Assembly: GCF_002890915.1 (NCBI RefSeq)
Contig: NZ_POUT01000008.1
Coordinates: 62,001-126,000, forward strand
DNA from: Stutzerimonas stutzeri
GTDB taxonomy: Bacteria > Pseudomonadota > Gammaproteobacteria > Pseudomonadales > Pseudomonadaceae
Reading direction: 5' to 3'
Length of the DNA stretch: 64,000 nt
A program made the position numbers and the translations under genes. The first letter of the stretch is position 1. Every line of letters starts with the position of its first letter. The notes under the pieces were generated by a model that did not search any database, had not been told where the DNA came from, and was given only the letters and a program-made list of their open reading frames with translations. Positions 17,567-26,430 of the stretch are shown in pieces.

Positions 17567-18157
17567 TCACAACCAGAGGCGGGCGGTCATGTAGGCCAGG
17601 CCGAAGAAGCACAGCAGCGCCACCACGACCATCGCGCCGTCACGCGCCATCATGCCCAGCCCGAGCACGCTCAGCCCCGCCCCGGCGATGGAATTGGCGA
17701 AGGGGATCAGCTCCAGCGGCGGCATGGTGGCGGCGATCAACAGGCAGAGCAGGGCATTGAGGCGGATCGCCAGGCCACGGGTGAGAAAGGTCAGCCGCCG
17801 GCGCAGCAGGTGGTCGATGAACCCGGAAAGGCGCTGCAGGAAGGCGATCGCCTTGTCGTACTTGCTGCGCGAAGTGCTGCGCCTGAGCAGCCACTTCGGC
17901 AGCCAGAACCGCGTGCGCCCGATCAGCAGCTGTATCGCGATCAGCGCCACCATCACCGCCACCATGCTGGGCAATCCGGGAATGCCGGACAGCGGCGATA
18001 GCACCAGCAGCCCCGGTATCAGCAGCAGGGCGCCGAAGCTGCGCTCGTCGGTTACTTGCAGCATGGATTCGATGGTCACCGGCTGGTCGGCCTCGCCCAC
18101 CTGCTCCAGGCGCTGCAACAGGTCCTCGAGGTTCTGCGGCGGTTCGTCGGGGGTCAT
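17567..18157 (-). CDS. ExoD-family inner-membrane protein
   Basis: 196-residue membrane protein of the exopolysaccharide synthesis ExoD family (FGALLLIPGLLVLSPLSGIP; IQLLIGRTRFWLPKWL; PPLELIPFANSIAG). ExoD of Rhizobium affects exopolysaccharide production and alkaline tolerance; the biochemical function is unknown. It shares strand with metR, 158 bp upstream of it, and is divergent from metE, so it separates the regulator from its target. Confidence 0.87.
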   Translation of the reverse strand: MTPDEPPQNLEDLLQRLEQVGEADQPVTIESMLQVTDERSFGALLLIPGLLVLSPLSGIPGLPSMVAVMVALIAIQLLIGRTRFWLPKWLLRRSTSRSKYDKAIAFLQRLSGFIDHLLRRRLTFLTRGLAIRLNALLCLLIAATMPPLELIPFANSIAGAGLSVLGLGMMARDGAMVVVALLCFFGLAYMTARLWL

Positions 18158-18199
18158 GGCTACGCCTTTGCATGGGGGCTCAGCTTAGAGCGCCGGTCC

Positions 18200-18300
18200 T
18201 GGCAAAAGCTCCAACATGAATATTTCTACATATCAAATGAAATTACATGAGTTTGTTTCATTGGAAACCGGCACGCAGAATCGTCGCATTCATGCAGAAC
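18200..18300 (+). promoter_or_regulatory. metE promoter region with MetR-like half-sites
   Basis: The AT-rich stretch upstream of metE contains several TGAA and TTCA half-sites (for example TGAA at 18217 and at 18238, TTCA at 18257). MetR binds TGAA-N5-TTCA, but no copy here has ideal spacing, so this is only a candidate region. GGAG 6 bp before the metE ATG is a good ribosome-binding site. Confidence 0.35.
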
Positions 18301-18317
18301 GACATTCGGAGTGAAAA

Positions 18318-20600
18318 ATGGCTGTAGCGCATAACCTCGGGTTCCCCCGCATCGGTGCCGACCGCGAATTGAAAAAAGCGCTGGAGGCGTTCTGGAGGGG
18401 CGAGCTGGACGAAGCGGGATTGCGCCAGGTCGGGCGCGCGCTGCGTGCGGAACATTGGCGGGTGCAGGCCGAGGCCGGCATCGAGCTGCTGTCGGTGGGC
18501 GATTTCGCCTGGTACGACCAGGTGCTGACCCACTCGCTGATGTTCGGCGTGATCCCGCCGCGCTTCCGGCCTGCCGACGGCCAGCCGACCCTGGACACCC
18601 TGTTCGCCATGGCGCGGGGCGTGGCGAAAAGCTGCTGCGGCGGCGCACAGGCGCAGGAAATGACCAAGTGGTTCGATACCAACTATCACTACCTGGTCCC
18701 GGAATTCACTGCCGACCAGCAGTTCCGGCTGTCCTGGACCCAGCTGTTCGAGGAAGTCGAGGAAGCGCAGGCGCTGGGATACGCCATCAAGCCGGTGCTG
18801 ATCGGCCCGCTGACCTCTCTCTGGCTGGGCAAGCTCAAGGGCGAGGTCGATTTCGACAAGCTGGAGCTGCTCGAACGCCTGCTGCCGGTGTACGGCGAAA
18901 TCCTCGAGCGGCTCGCGGCGCAGGGCGTCGAGTGGGTGCAGCTCGACGAGCCGATCCTCGCGCTGGACCTGCCGCAGGACTGGAAGAACGCCTTCGAGCG
19001 GGCCTACAACCTGCTGCAGCGCGCGCCGCTGAAGAAGCTGGTCGCCACCTATTTCGGCGGCCTGGAGGACAACCTCGGCCTGGCCGCGACACTGCCGGTG
19101 GACGGTCTGCATATCGACCTGGTGCGCGCACCGGAGCAGTACCCGGTGATTCTCGACCGGTTGCCGGCCTACAAGGTGCTGTCGCTGGGGCTGGTCAATG
19201 GTCGCAACGTCTGGCGCTGCGACCTGGACAAGGCGCTGGAGGTGGTGCGGCATGCCGCCGAGCGCCTCGGCGAGCGCCTGTGGCTGGCGCCGTCCTGCTC
19301 GCTGCTGCACAGCCCGGTGGACCTGCAGCGCGAGGATCGGCTCGACGACGAGCTGAAGAGCTGGCTGGCCTTCGCCGTGCAGAAGTGCGCCGAAGTCGCC
19401 ACGCTCGCCCGTGCCGTCGATGCGCCGCAGGATGCCGGGGTCCAGGCGGCGCTGGCGCAAAGCCGCGCGGTGCAGGCGGCGCGGGCGCAGTCGCCGCGTA
19501 TCCACAAGCCCGCGGTGCAGGCACGCCTGGCCGCCATCGAGTCGCGGCACAGCCAGCGGACTTCGCCCTTCGCGGTGCGGATCGAACAGCAGCGGGCGCG
19601 CCTCGATCTGCCGCCATTCCCCACCACCACCATCGGTTCGTTCCCACAGACGCCGGCGATCCGCCTGGCGCGCCAGGCCTACAAGCAGGGCAAGCTGTCG
19701 CTGGGCGACTACAGCGAGGCGATGCAGGCGGAAATCCGACATGCCGTGGCGGTGCAGGAGCAGATCGGCCTGGACGTGCTGGTGCATGGCGAGGCGGAGC
19801 GCAACGACATGGTCGAGTATTTCGCCGAGCAGCTCGACGGCTATGCCTTCACCCGCTTCGGCTGGGTGCAGAGCTACGGCTCGCGCTGCGTCAAGCCGGC
19901 GGTGATCTACGGCGACCTGAGCCGGCCGCAGCCGATGACGGTGGAGTGGATCCGCTACGCCCAGCAGCAGACCGGCAAGGTGATGAAGGGCATGCTCACC
20001 GGCCCGGTGACCATGCTGATGTGGTCGTTCGCCCGCGAGGACGTGCCGCGCGAAGTGCAGGCCCGGCAGCTGGCGCTGGCGATCCGCGACGAGGTCTGCG
20101 ACCTGGAGGCCGCCGGCATCCGCATCATCCAGATCGACGAGGCGGCGTTCCGCGAAGGCTTGCCGCTGCGCAAGGCCGACTGGCAGCACTATCTGGACTG
20201 GGCCGTGGAGGCGTTCCGCCTGTGCGCCAGCGGGGTGCGCGACGAAACCCAGATCCATACCCACATGTGCTACAGCGAGTTCAACGACGTGATCGAGTCG
20301 ATCGCCGCGATGGATGCCGACGTCATCACCATCGAGACCTCGCGCTCGCAAATGGAGCTGCTGGAAGCCTTCCGCGCCTTCGACTATCCCAACGACATCG
20401 GCCCGGGCGTCTACGACATCCACTCGCCGCGGGTGCCGGATACCGCGGAGATGGTGCAGTTGCTGGAGAAGGCCGCCGAGCGCATCCCGGCCGAGCGCCT
20501 GTGGGTCAACCCCGATTGCGGGCTGAAGACACGCGGCTGGGCGGAGACCGAAGCGGCGCTGGTGAACATGGTGGCGGCGGCGCGGCGGTTGCGGGGCTAG
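18318..20600 (+). CDS. metE: Cobalamin-independent methionine synthase MetE
   Basis: 760 residues, full length for the family. It transfers methyl from 5-methyltetrahydropteroyltriglutamate to homocysteine. The N-terminus ([20 protein letters not shown]), the C-terminal barrel start ([10 protein letters not shown]) and the zinc ligands in THMCYSEF and [11 protein letters not shown] are all present. It is monocistronic, divergent from the ExoD-like gene and presumably activated by MetR encoded nearby. It ends in a REP element before the convergent glpD. Confidence 0.97.
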   Translation: MAVAHNLGFPRIGADRELKKALEAFWRGELDEAGLRQVGRALRAEHWRVQAEAGIELLSVGDFAWYDQVLTHSLMFGVIPPRFRPADGQPTLDTLFAMARGVAKSCCGGAQAQEMTKWFDTNYHYLVPEFTADQQFRLSWTQLFEEVEEAQALGYAIKPVLIGPLTSLWLGKLKGEVDFDKLELLERLLPVYGEILERLAAQGVEWVQLDEPILALDLPQDWKNAFERAYNLLQRAPLKKLVATYFGGLEDNLGLAATLPVDGLHIDLVRAPEQYPVILDRLPAYKVLSLGLVNGRNVWRCDLDKALEVVRHAAERLGERLWLAPSCSLLHSPVDLQREDRLDDELKSWLAFAVQKCAEVATLARAVDAPQDAGVQAALAQSRAVQAARAQSPRIHKPAVQARLAAIESRHSQRTSPFAVRIEQQRARLDLPPFPTTTIGSFPQTPAIRLARQAYKQGKLSLGDYSEAMQAEIRHAVAVQEQIGLDVLVHGEAERNDMVEYFAEQLDGYAFTRFGWVQSYGSRCVKPAVIYGDLSRPQPMTVEWIRYAQQQTGKVMKGMLTGPVTMLMWSFAREDVPREVQARQLALAIRDEVCDLEAAGIRIIQIDEAAFREGLPLRKADWQHYLDWAVEAFRLCASGVRDETQIHTHMCYSEFNDVIESIAAMDADVITIETSRSQMELLEAFRAFDYPNDIGPGVYDIHSPRVPDTAEMVQLLEKAAERIPAERLWVNPDCGLKTRGWAETEAALVNMVAAARRLRG

Positions 20601-20634
20601 GCCGAGAGCGCATTAGCGTGGTGGTGCGCTGCAC

Positions 20635-20693
20635 CTGTAGGCGCGAGCTTGCTCGCGATCAGCGGGCAGGATCGCCAGCAAGCCGGCTCCTAC
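20635..20693. repeat. REP element (GTAGGCGCGAGC type)
   Basis: TGTAGGCGCGAGCTTGCTCG at 20636 and its inverted counterpart ending GGCTCCTAC at 20693 form an imperfect hairpin in the gap between metE and glpD. This is the common Pseudomonas REP consensus (GTAGGAGCGAGCTTGCTCGC). Confidence 0.75.
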
Positions 20694-20705
20694 GGGTAAT
20701 GCCTT

Positions 20706-22250
20706 TCAGCCCTGGGCGACCCGTTCGAATGTCGTCAGGCGGTCAGCGGAACGCCCGTCCAGGTAGCGCTGCAGGCGTTCGCACTCGTCGGGCTGCATGA
20801 ACAGCCCGAGCTTGCTGCGGCGCCAGAGGATGTCGTCCAGGCTCAAGGCCCACTCCTCGACGATCAGGTAGTCCACTTCGCGAGCGTACAGGCCGGCGCC
20901 GAAGCACTCGCCGAGGTCTTCCAGCCCTTGCGTGCCCTTGAGCAACAGCCAGCTGCGGCTGCCGTAGCTGCGCGCCCAGCGCCGGGCGATCGGCCCCGGC
21001 AGCCAGGGATAGCTGGTGCACAGGGCATCGGCGAGGCTGGCGGGATCGCTGAGGTTTTCCCCGCCGGGCAATGGCGCATCCCGCGTCCAGGCCGGCTGCA
21101 TTTCCGGGAACAGCGGTGCCAGCTCCGCCAGCGCGGCTTCGGCGAGCTTGCGGTAGGTGGTCAGCTTGCCGCCGAACACCGAAAGCAGCGGCGCTTCGCC
21201 CGGCTGCATGCTCAGCGCCAGGGTGTAGTCGCGGGTGATGGCCGAAGGCTGGTCGGACTCGTCGTCGCACAACGGCCTGACGCCGGCATAGCTGTGGCGG
21301 ATGTCGGCGCGTGTCAACGGATGCCGGAAGTGGGCGTTGACGATGGCCAGCAGGTAGTCGATCTCGTCGTCGGTGATCTTCACCCGGGCCGGGTCGCCGC
21401 GGTATTCGTGATCGGTGGTGCCGATCAGGCTGAACTGGCCGAGATAGGGGATCACGAAGACGATGCGCCGGTCCTCGTTCTGCAGGATGTAGGCGTGTTC
21501 CCCCTCGTAGAGCTTCGGGACCACCAGGTGGCTGCCCTGGATCAGGCGGATGCCGTGGGCTGGGACCTGCCTGAGTTCGTCCCGGATGAATTGTGCGACC
21601 CAGGGGCCGGCGGCGTTCACCAGCGCGCGGGCACGGATGGAGAGGCGGCTGCCGTCCATCCGCTCCAGATGCAGATGCCAGAGGCCCTTGCTGCTGCGCG
21701 CGCTGACACAACGGGTGCGGGTGTGGATGTGCGCACCGTGCTCGCGGGCGGCCATGGCATTGAGTACCACCAGCCGGGCGTCGTCGACCCAGCAATCGGA
21801 ATACTCGAAGCCTTGGCTGATCTCGGCCTTGAGCGGGCTGTCGGCGGCGAAACGCAGGCTGCGCGAACCGTCCAGCCTTTCCCGCTTGCCGAGGTGGTCG
21901 TAGAGAAACAGGCCGGTGCGGATCATCCACGACGGGCGCAGGTGCGGGCGGTAGGGCAGCACGAAGCGCAGCGGAGTGACGATGTGCGGAGCCTTGGCCA
22001 GCAGCACTTCGCGCTCGGCCAGCGCTTCGCGCACCAGCCGCAGGTGGTAGTGCTCCAGGTAGCGCAGGCCGCCATGCACCAGCTTGCTGCTGGCCGAGGA
22101 AGTGTGCCCGGCCAGGTCGCCCTGCTCGCAGAGAAACACCGAGAGGCCACGGCCGGCGGCATCCGCGGCGATTCCGGCGCCATTGATGCCGCCGCCGACC
22201 ACGGCCAGGTCGTAGACTTCCGCGAGCGGAGCGAGAGGAGGATGATTCAT
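20706..22250 (-). CDS. glpD: Aerobic glycerol-3-phosphate dehydrogenase
   Basis: 514-residue FAD enzyme that oxidises sn-glycerol-3-phosphate to dihydroxyacetone phosphate at the inner membrane and feeds ubiquinone. The FAD-binding YDLAVVGGGINGAGIAADA lies at residues 13-31; SSASSKLVHGGLRYLE and FGGKLTTYRKLAE are GlpD signatures. The start at 22250 (MNHPPLAP) has GGAG upstream and fits family length (about 500-515). It is isolated here from glpF, glpK and glpR. Confidence 0.95.
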   Translation of the reverse strand: MNHPPLAPLAEVYDLAVVGGGINGAGIAADAAGRGLSVFLCEQGDLAGHTSSASSKLVHGGLRYLEHYHLRLVREALAEREVLLAKAPHIVTPLRFVLPYRPHLRPSWMIRTGLFLYDHLGKRERLDGSRSLRFAADSPLKAEISQGFEYSDCWVDDARLVVLNAMAAREHGAHIHTRTRCVSARSSKGLWHLHLERMDGSRLSIRARALVNAAGPWVAQFIRDELRQVPAHGIRLIQGSHLVVPKLYEGEHAYILQNEDRRIVFVIPYLGQFSLIGTTDHEYRGDPARVKITDDEIDYLLAIVNAHFRHPLTRADIRHSYAGVRPLCDDESDQPSAITRDYTLALSMQPGEAPLLSVFGGKLTTYRKLAEAALAELAPLFPEMQPAWTRDAPLPGGENLSDPASLADALCTSYPWLPGPIARRWARSYGSRSWLLLKGTQGLEDLGECFGAGLYAREVDYLIVEEWALSLDDILWRRSKLGLFMQPDECERLQRYLDGRSADRLTTFERVAQG

Positions 22251-22373
22251 GAGCGCTGCTAACCACCGATTCGTTGGCCTGCCAGGGTCCGTTCCCGTCT
22301 CGTTCGCGGCTTGCGACGAAACGGGAACAGCCCCTAAGGTACAGGCATTCATCACCACTCGTACTACAAAGCA

Positions 22374-22844
22374 ATGACACCCGCCATCGACCTGCTGAAG
22401 AAAGCCCGTGCCGAACACCGCGTGCACGCTTACGAACATGACCCCAAGTCCGCCTCCTACGGCCTGGAGGCGGCGGAAAAGCTCGGCCTGGAGCCGGCCC
22501 GGGTCTTCAAGACGCTGCTGGCCTGCAGCGAGAAGAACGAGTTGCTGGTGGCCGTGGTGCCAGTGGCCGGAACGCTCGATCTCAAGGCCCTGGCGCAGGC
22601 GGCGGGGGTGAAGAAGGCGGAGATGGCCGATCCGCTGGTGGCCCAGCGTGCCACCGGCTACCTGGTCGGCGGCATCAGCCCGCTGGGGCAGAAGAAACGC
22701 CTGCGAACCTTCATCGACAGTTCCGCACAGGCGCAACCGACCATCCATGTGAGCGCCGGCCGCCGGGGGCTCGAGGTGGAACTGGCGCCGGCGCTGCTGG
22801 CCGAGCATACCCGGGCGGTTTTTGCCGATATCGGGCGTGGTTGA
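22374..22844 (+). CDS. ybaK: Cys-tRNA(Pro) deacylase YbaK/EbsC
   Basis: 156-residue free-standing editing enzyme that hydrolyses Cys-tRNA(Pro) mischarged by ProRS. Family motifs are TPAIDLLKKARAEHRVHAYE, VFKTLLACSEKNELLVAVVP and GYLVGGISPLGQKK. It is divergent from glpD. ProRS itself is at 48.5 kb. Confidence 0.93.
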   Translation: MTPAIDLLKKARAEHRVHAYEHDPKSASYGLEAAEKLGLEPARVFKTLLACSEKNELLVAVVPVAGTLDLKALAQAAGVKKAEMADPLVAQRATGYLVGGISPLGQKKRLRTFIDSSAQAQPTIHVSAGRRGLEVELAPALLAEHTRAVFADIGRG

Positions 22845-22938
22845 CGCCGGGGCGTCGAGCCAACCTGTCGGTATCGCCCACAATGATGGCGCCGAGCTAT
22901 ATTGAAGGCCATTCCGGTCCTGAAGAGCGGGTGCGCTC

Positions 22939-24021
22939 GTGAACCCTTCTGCCGTACTCCCCAAGCCGGGGGCGTCCTTCGCCCGGCGTGCGTTCTACCC
23001 GCGTGCCATCGGCCTGGCGGTGGGATTCTTCTGCGTCGCCGCGGTGTTCTGGTCGCGCGAAACGCCCCTGTGGCTGTGGGGACTGCTGATCGCCTTCTGC
23101 TACCTGTGGCCGTCGGTGGCGCTCTATCTTTCCCGGCGCTCGCGTTCGACGTCGCTTCTCGAAAAGCGTTTCGTGCTGTTCGACTCGCTGATGGGCGGCT
23201 TCTGGATCGCCACCATGCAATTCAATGTGCTGCCCTCGGCGGTGCTGCTGTCGATGCTGGCGATGAACAATACCGCGACCGGCGGTGCGCGCTTCGTCCT
23301 GCAGGGGCTGGTGGTGCAATTGCTGGGCATGCTGGTCTCGGTGCTGCTGCTGGGCTTCGGTTTCTCCCCGCAAACCAGCCAGGCGCAGCTGTATGCCTGC
23401 CTGCCGATGCTCATCGTCCATCCGCTGACCATCGGCATGGTGCTCTATCGCCTGGCCTATCAGTTGGGCGAGAACAAGCGGGCGCTGCGTAGCCTGAGCC
23501 GCACCGACAGCCTGACCGGGCTGTTCAATCGTGGCTACTGGAACGAACTGCTGCAGCTGGAGTTCTCCCACTGCAAGGGGGCCGGAGGCGTCGCCAGCCT
23601 GGCGCTGATCGACCTGGACAACTTCAAGCACGTCAACGACCGCTATGGCCATGTCCTCGGCGACGAGTTGCTGCGTCAGGTCGGCCAGTGTATCCGTCGC
23701 AACCTGCGTGCCGAGGATATGCCCGGCCGTTACGGCGGCGACGAGTTCTGTGCGGTGCTGCCAGGGGCGCGCGCCCGGGATGCCTGGGAGGTGCTGGAGC
23801 GCCTGCGCGACGAGATCGCCGAACTGGACTTCCCCCTGGCACCCAAGCTGAGCGTCAGCCTGAGCATCGGCATCGCGGAGTTCGATCCAGGCATGGACGA
23901 TGCGCTCGGCTGGCTCAAGGCGGCCGACCAGGCGCTTTACGAAGCCAAGCGCCAGGGGCGCAACCGGATCGCCATCGCCGAGTGGCAACGGCCGCCCGAA
24001 TTGACGCTGGTCGCCGACTGA
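22939..24021 (+). CDS. MASE2-domain diguanylate cyclase (AdrA/DgcC-like)
   Basis: 360 residues. The N-terminal half is a MASE2-like membrane sensor (FARRAFYPRAIGLAVGF; VALYLSRRS; about six helices), as in AdrA/DgcC. The C-terminal GGDEF domain begins near residue 185 (SRTDSLTGLFNRGYW). The catalytic GGDEF is intact at 266-270, and an inhibitory I-site RAED (257-260) sits exactly five residues before it, so it should be an active, product-inhibited c-di-GMP synthase. The start is GTG at 22939; no suitable ATG lies before the first helix. In enterobacteria adrA is activated by CsgD, and a CsgD-like gene lies 10 kb away. Confidence 0.9.
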   Translation: MNPSAVLPKPGASFARRAFYPRAIGLAVGFFCVAAVFWSRETPLWLWGLLIAFCYLWPSVALYLSRRSRSTSLLEKRFVLFDSLMGGFWIATMQFNVLPSAVLLSMLAMNNTATGGARFVLQGLVVQLLGMLVSVLLLGFGFSPQTSQAQLYACLPMLIVHPLTIGMVLYRLAYQLGENKRALRSLSRTDSLTGLFNRGYWNELLQLEFSHCKGAGGVASLALIDLDNFKHVNDRYGHVLGDELLRQVGQCIRRNLRAEDMPGRYGGDEFCAVLPGARARDAWEVLERLRDEIAELDFPLAPKLSVSLSIGIAEFDPGMDDALGWLKAADQALYEAKRQGRNRIAIAEWQRPPELTLVAD

Positions 24022-24051
24022 TCGGCCCGCTGCCCGGCGCCGGAAGCTGCG

Positions 24052-24576
24052 CTAGCCGACGATGCGCCGCAGCTGCGCCTGGGTATCCAGTGCGCCCATC
24101 ATGGTTGCCGCGGCCAGTGGCGTGGCGCCGCCGGCGTCCGTGGCGCGCGGATCGGCGCCCTGGGCGATGAGGTATGCGACGATTTCCGTGCGGTTGAACA
24201 TGGCGGCCATCATCAGTGCGGTCTTGCCGTCTTCGCAGCGGCCCTCGACGTCGGCGCCGTGCTCCAGCAGCAGCTCGATCATCGCCAGGTCGCCCTTGAA
24301 GGCCGCGCCGGCCAGTGGTGTGTGGCCACGGTGGTTGCACAACTGCGGGTCGGCGCCGTACCCCAGCAAGGTGCGGACGGCCTCCCGATGGCCGTGGTAG
24401 CTGGCGAGCATCAGCAGGCTGTCGCCGGCATGATTGCGCAGGTTGGCCGGCATGCCTTGTACCAGCAGCTCGCCGAGGCGGGCGCTGTCACCGCTGCGCG
24501 CGCTGTCGAAGACCTGCTCGGCGAAGGCCAGTGTGGCGTCATCCAGTTCCGGGGTGTGCTTGGGGGCTTGCGACAT
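24052..24576 (-). CDS. Ankyrin-repeat protein
   Basis: 174 residues with about four ankyrin repeats (GDSLLMLASYHGHREAVRTL; GHTPLAGAAFKGDLAMIELL; GKTALMMAAMFNRTEIVAYL; GATPLAAATM). There is no signal peptide, so it is cytosolic. It lies 149 bp downstream of the di-heme peroxidase on the same strand. Ankyrin genes are often paired with peroxidase or catalase genes in Pseudomonas (ankB next to katB). A protective role against peroxide is inferred from that pairing only. Confidence 0.88.
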   Translation of the reverse strand: MSQAPKHTPELDDATLAFAEQVFDSARSGDSARLGELLVQGMPANLRNHAGDSLLMLASYHGHREAVRTLLGYGADPQLCNHRGHTPLAGAAFKGDLAMIELLLEHGADVEGRCEDGKTALMMAAMFNRTEIVAYLIAQGADPRATDAGGATPLAAATMMGALDTQAQLRRIVG

Positions 24577-24690
24577 CGCGGCTTCTCCGTTGGCAAGGTG
24601 GCGAATGCTTTCGCCGTGTCGGTCGCCATTGTCTTTCCGGCGACCGGGGCGTGCCAGCGAAGCCTTTCTATGCGCGGCATAGGCGGGCTT

Positions 24691-24719
24691 TATCCGGCGC
24701 CCGGAGCGGACGCCGGATA
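24691..24719. terminator. Hairpin after the di-heme peroxidase gene
   Basis: TATCCGGCG and CGCCGGATA form a perfect 9-bp stem with an 11-base loop, 6 bp after the leftward peroxidase stop. No T-run follows, so read-through into the ankyrin gene is possible. Confidence 0.45.
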
Positions 24720-24725
24720 TCGCGT

Positions 24726-26120
24726 TCAGAGGGTGCGCAGGAAGGCGACCAGGTCGGCCTTCTCCTGCTGGTTCAGGTTGCGCTGCAGGACCAGGTTGAA
24801 GAATTCCACGGTGTCTTCCAGGGTCAGCAGGCGACCGTCATGCAGGTACGGCGGCGACTCCTTGATGCCGCGCAGGGGGAAGTTCTTGATCGGCCCGTCG
24901 CCAACCGCCATGACGCCGTTGTATTCCTGCGGCTCGTAGAAACGCTCGGTCTTCAGGTTGTGCATCAGGTTGTCGGTGTAGTAGGGCGGTACATGGCAGC
25001 CGGCGCAGGCACCCTTGCCATGGAAGATCTTTTCGCCGCGCAGCTCCTGTTCGCTGGCCTTGGCCGGATCGAGGCGGCCGTCGACGTTGAGCTTGGGCGC
25101 TGGCGGAAAGTCGAGCAGTGCCTGGAACTCGGCCATGAAGTGCACCTGGCTGCCGCGTTCGAGAATGTTCACCCCCTTCTTCGTCGCCAGCACCGGATCG
25201 CCATCGAAGTAGGCGGCGCGCTGCTCGAACTCGGTGAAGTCCTCGACCGATTTCAGCGCCCGCTGGGAGCCGAAGATCTGCTGGATGTTCACGCCGCGCA
25301 GGGTCGGGGTGTCGATGCGGTGGCGGAATTTCTGTGGGCGCACGTCGCCGGCCAGGTGGGTGGCGGCATTGGTATGGCCGTTGGCGTGGCAATCCAGGCA
25401 GGCGACGCCGGTGTGCGGGTGCTCGCTGCGGCGGTCGTCGGTGGCATTGAACTGCTGCTGCGGGAACGGCGTCACCAGCAGGCGCAGGCCTTCGAGCTGC
25501 TTGGGATTGAGGATGCCGTTGAACAGCTCGAAGAAGTTGCGGATGTTCACCAGCTTGCCCTGGGAGACGTCGCCCAGGTCCGGCCGGGTGGTGAGGAAGA
25601 TCGGCGCCGGGAATTCGGGGAGGAAATGGTCCGGCAGGTCGAAGTCCAGGTCGAAGCGGGTGAGGTCGCGCCCCTCGATCTGCTTCACCTCGTCGATGTG
25701 GAACTGCGGAAAGACCATGCCGCCCTCGGGATGATTGGGGTGGGGCAGCGGCATGAAACCGAGGGGGAAGCGCTTCTGCTGGCGGATGTCCTCGGGGCTC
25801 AGCTTGGCCAGGTCATCCCAGCTCGTACCGCTCGGCAGCTTGACCCGCACGCCGCCCTGGATCGGCTTGCCGCGGCTCATCTGCAGGCCCTCGACGGGCT
25901 TGTCCGCAAGGTCGTAGCGCTGCTCCAGCAGGTCCTGGTGCTTTTTCAGAATGCCGTCCTTGTCGGCCGACATGCGTTGCATGATCGTCTCGAACTTCTC
26001 GGTGATCACCACGGGGGAATAGCTGGTGGGGACCTCGTCGTCGGCGGCTTGGGCGCCGGAACACGTGAGGGCGATGCCGAGCGCGACGGCGAGGCAGGCC
26101 CCGGATTGAGGTGCAGTCAT
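24726..26120 (-). CDS. Periplasmic di-heme cytochrome c peroxidase family protein
   Basis: 464 residues with a signal peptide (cleaved near GAQA-AD). It carries two c-type heme motifs, CLDCH (241-245) and CAGCH (372-376), and the MauG/CcpA-type C-terminal segment (LRGIKESPPYLHDGRLLTLE, DTVEFFN). The long N-terminal part (residues 30-235) exceeds a classical cytochrome c peroxidase (about 320-340), which places it in the larger MauG/cytochrome-B6-annotated subgroup. It probably reduces peroxide or oxidises an unknown partner in the periplasm. AGGAG lies 8 bp before the ATG. Confidence 0.87.
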   Translation of the reverse strand: MTAPQSGACLAVALGIALTCSGAQAADDEVPTSYSPVVITEKFETIMQRMSADKDGILKKHQDLLEQRYDLADKPVEGLQMSRGKPIQGGVRVKLPSGTSWDDLAKLSPEDIRQQKRFPLGFMPLPHPNHPEGGMVFPQFHIDEVKQIEGRDLTRFDLDFDLPDHFLPEFPAPIFLTTRPDLGDVSQGKLVNIRNFFELFNGILNPKQLEGLRLLVTPFPQQQFNATDDRRSEHPHTGVACLDCHANGHTNAATHLAGDVRPQKFRHRIDTPTLRGVNIQQIFGSQRALKSVEDFTEFEQRAAYFDGDPVLATKKGVNILERGSQVHFMAEFQALLDFPPAPKLNVDGRLDPAKASEQELRGEKIFHGKGACAGCHVPPYYTDNLMHNLKTERFYEPQEYNGVMAVGDGPIKNFPLRGIKESPPYLHDGRLLTLEDTVEFFNLVLQRNLNQQEKADLVAFLRTL

Positions 26121-26430
26121 CTTGTTCTTCTCCTCGGTGGAAGGGCTTACGGACGGACGAGCCGTAAGACAGGCCTAGGACAGAACCGCCGAGGGAGAAA
26201 ATAGAGACAAACTATCGGATGGATTGATTTTTCAAGCGAACCGGGGCTGCCATCGGGAAGGGCCCTGACATGGGCCTTCGCGGCTGTCGTGGCGCATTGC
26301 TTTATAACGATGTCTTTTCAAGGCGGGCCGTTTATCTACCAATCGGTAAAAGGCAATGCGCCATCTTCCCGGCCATCGGCTGCCGCGGCTGTGGCACCAT
26401 GCGCGGCTGGACCCTGCCACGCATTCGTTC
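26121..26430. other. Divergent intergenic region with long inverted repeat
   Basis: 310 bp between the leftward peroxidase and the rightward small gene, AT-rich in its middle. It contains the 11-bp inverted repeat listed separately and an operator-like TACCAATCGGTA at 26337-26348. No coding sequence is seen. Confidence 0.5.
26290..26363. repeat. 11-bp perfect inverted repeat spanning 74 bp
   Basis: TGGCGCATTGC (26290-26300) is repeated in inverse as GCAATGCGCCA (26353-26363), and pairing continues imperfectly (TTT with AAA). The enclosed DNA is AT-rich and includes TACCAATCGGTA, which looks like a TetR-type operator. It could be a cruciform, an RNA hairpin leader, or a small non-autonomous element. 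Confidence 0.55.

Noticed and set aside
18158..18317. Cobalamin riboswitch in the metE leader
   Set aside because: Only 160 bp separate the divergent genes, too short for a B12 riboswitch plus promoter, and no B12-box-like sequence was seen.
18258..20423. A 721-codon open frame opposite metE, and similar long frames opposite aspS (54469-56535) and opposite the DUF2066/PerM genes (39372-41543)
   Set aside because: They lie wholly antisense to conserved genes, have biased composition (Arg, Gln, His or Val runs) typical of GC-rich shadow frames, and show no recognisable domain.
26224..26235. TTGATTTTTCAA as an Anr/Fnr box upstream of the di-heme peroxidase
   Set aside because: The Anr consensus TTGAT-N4-ATCAA needs two more bases between half-sites.
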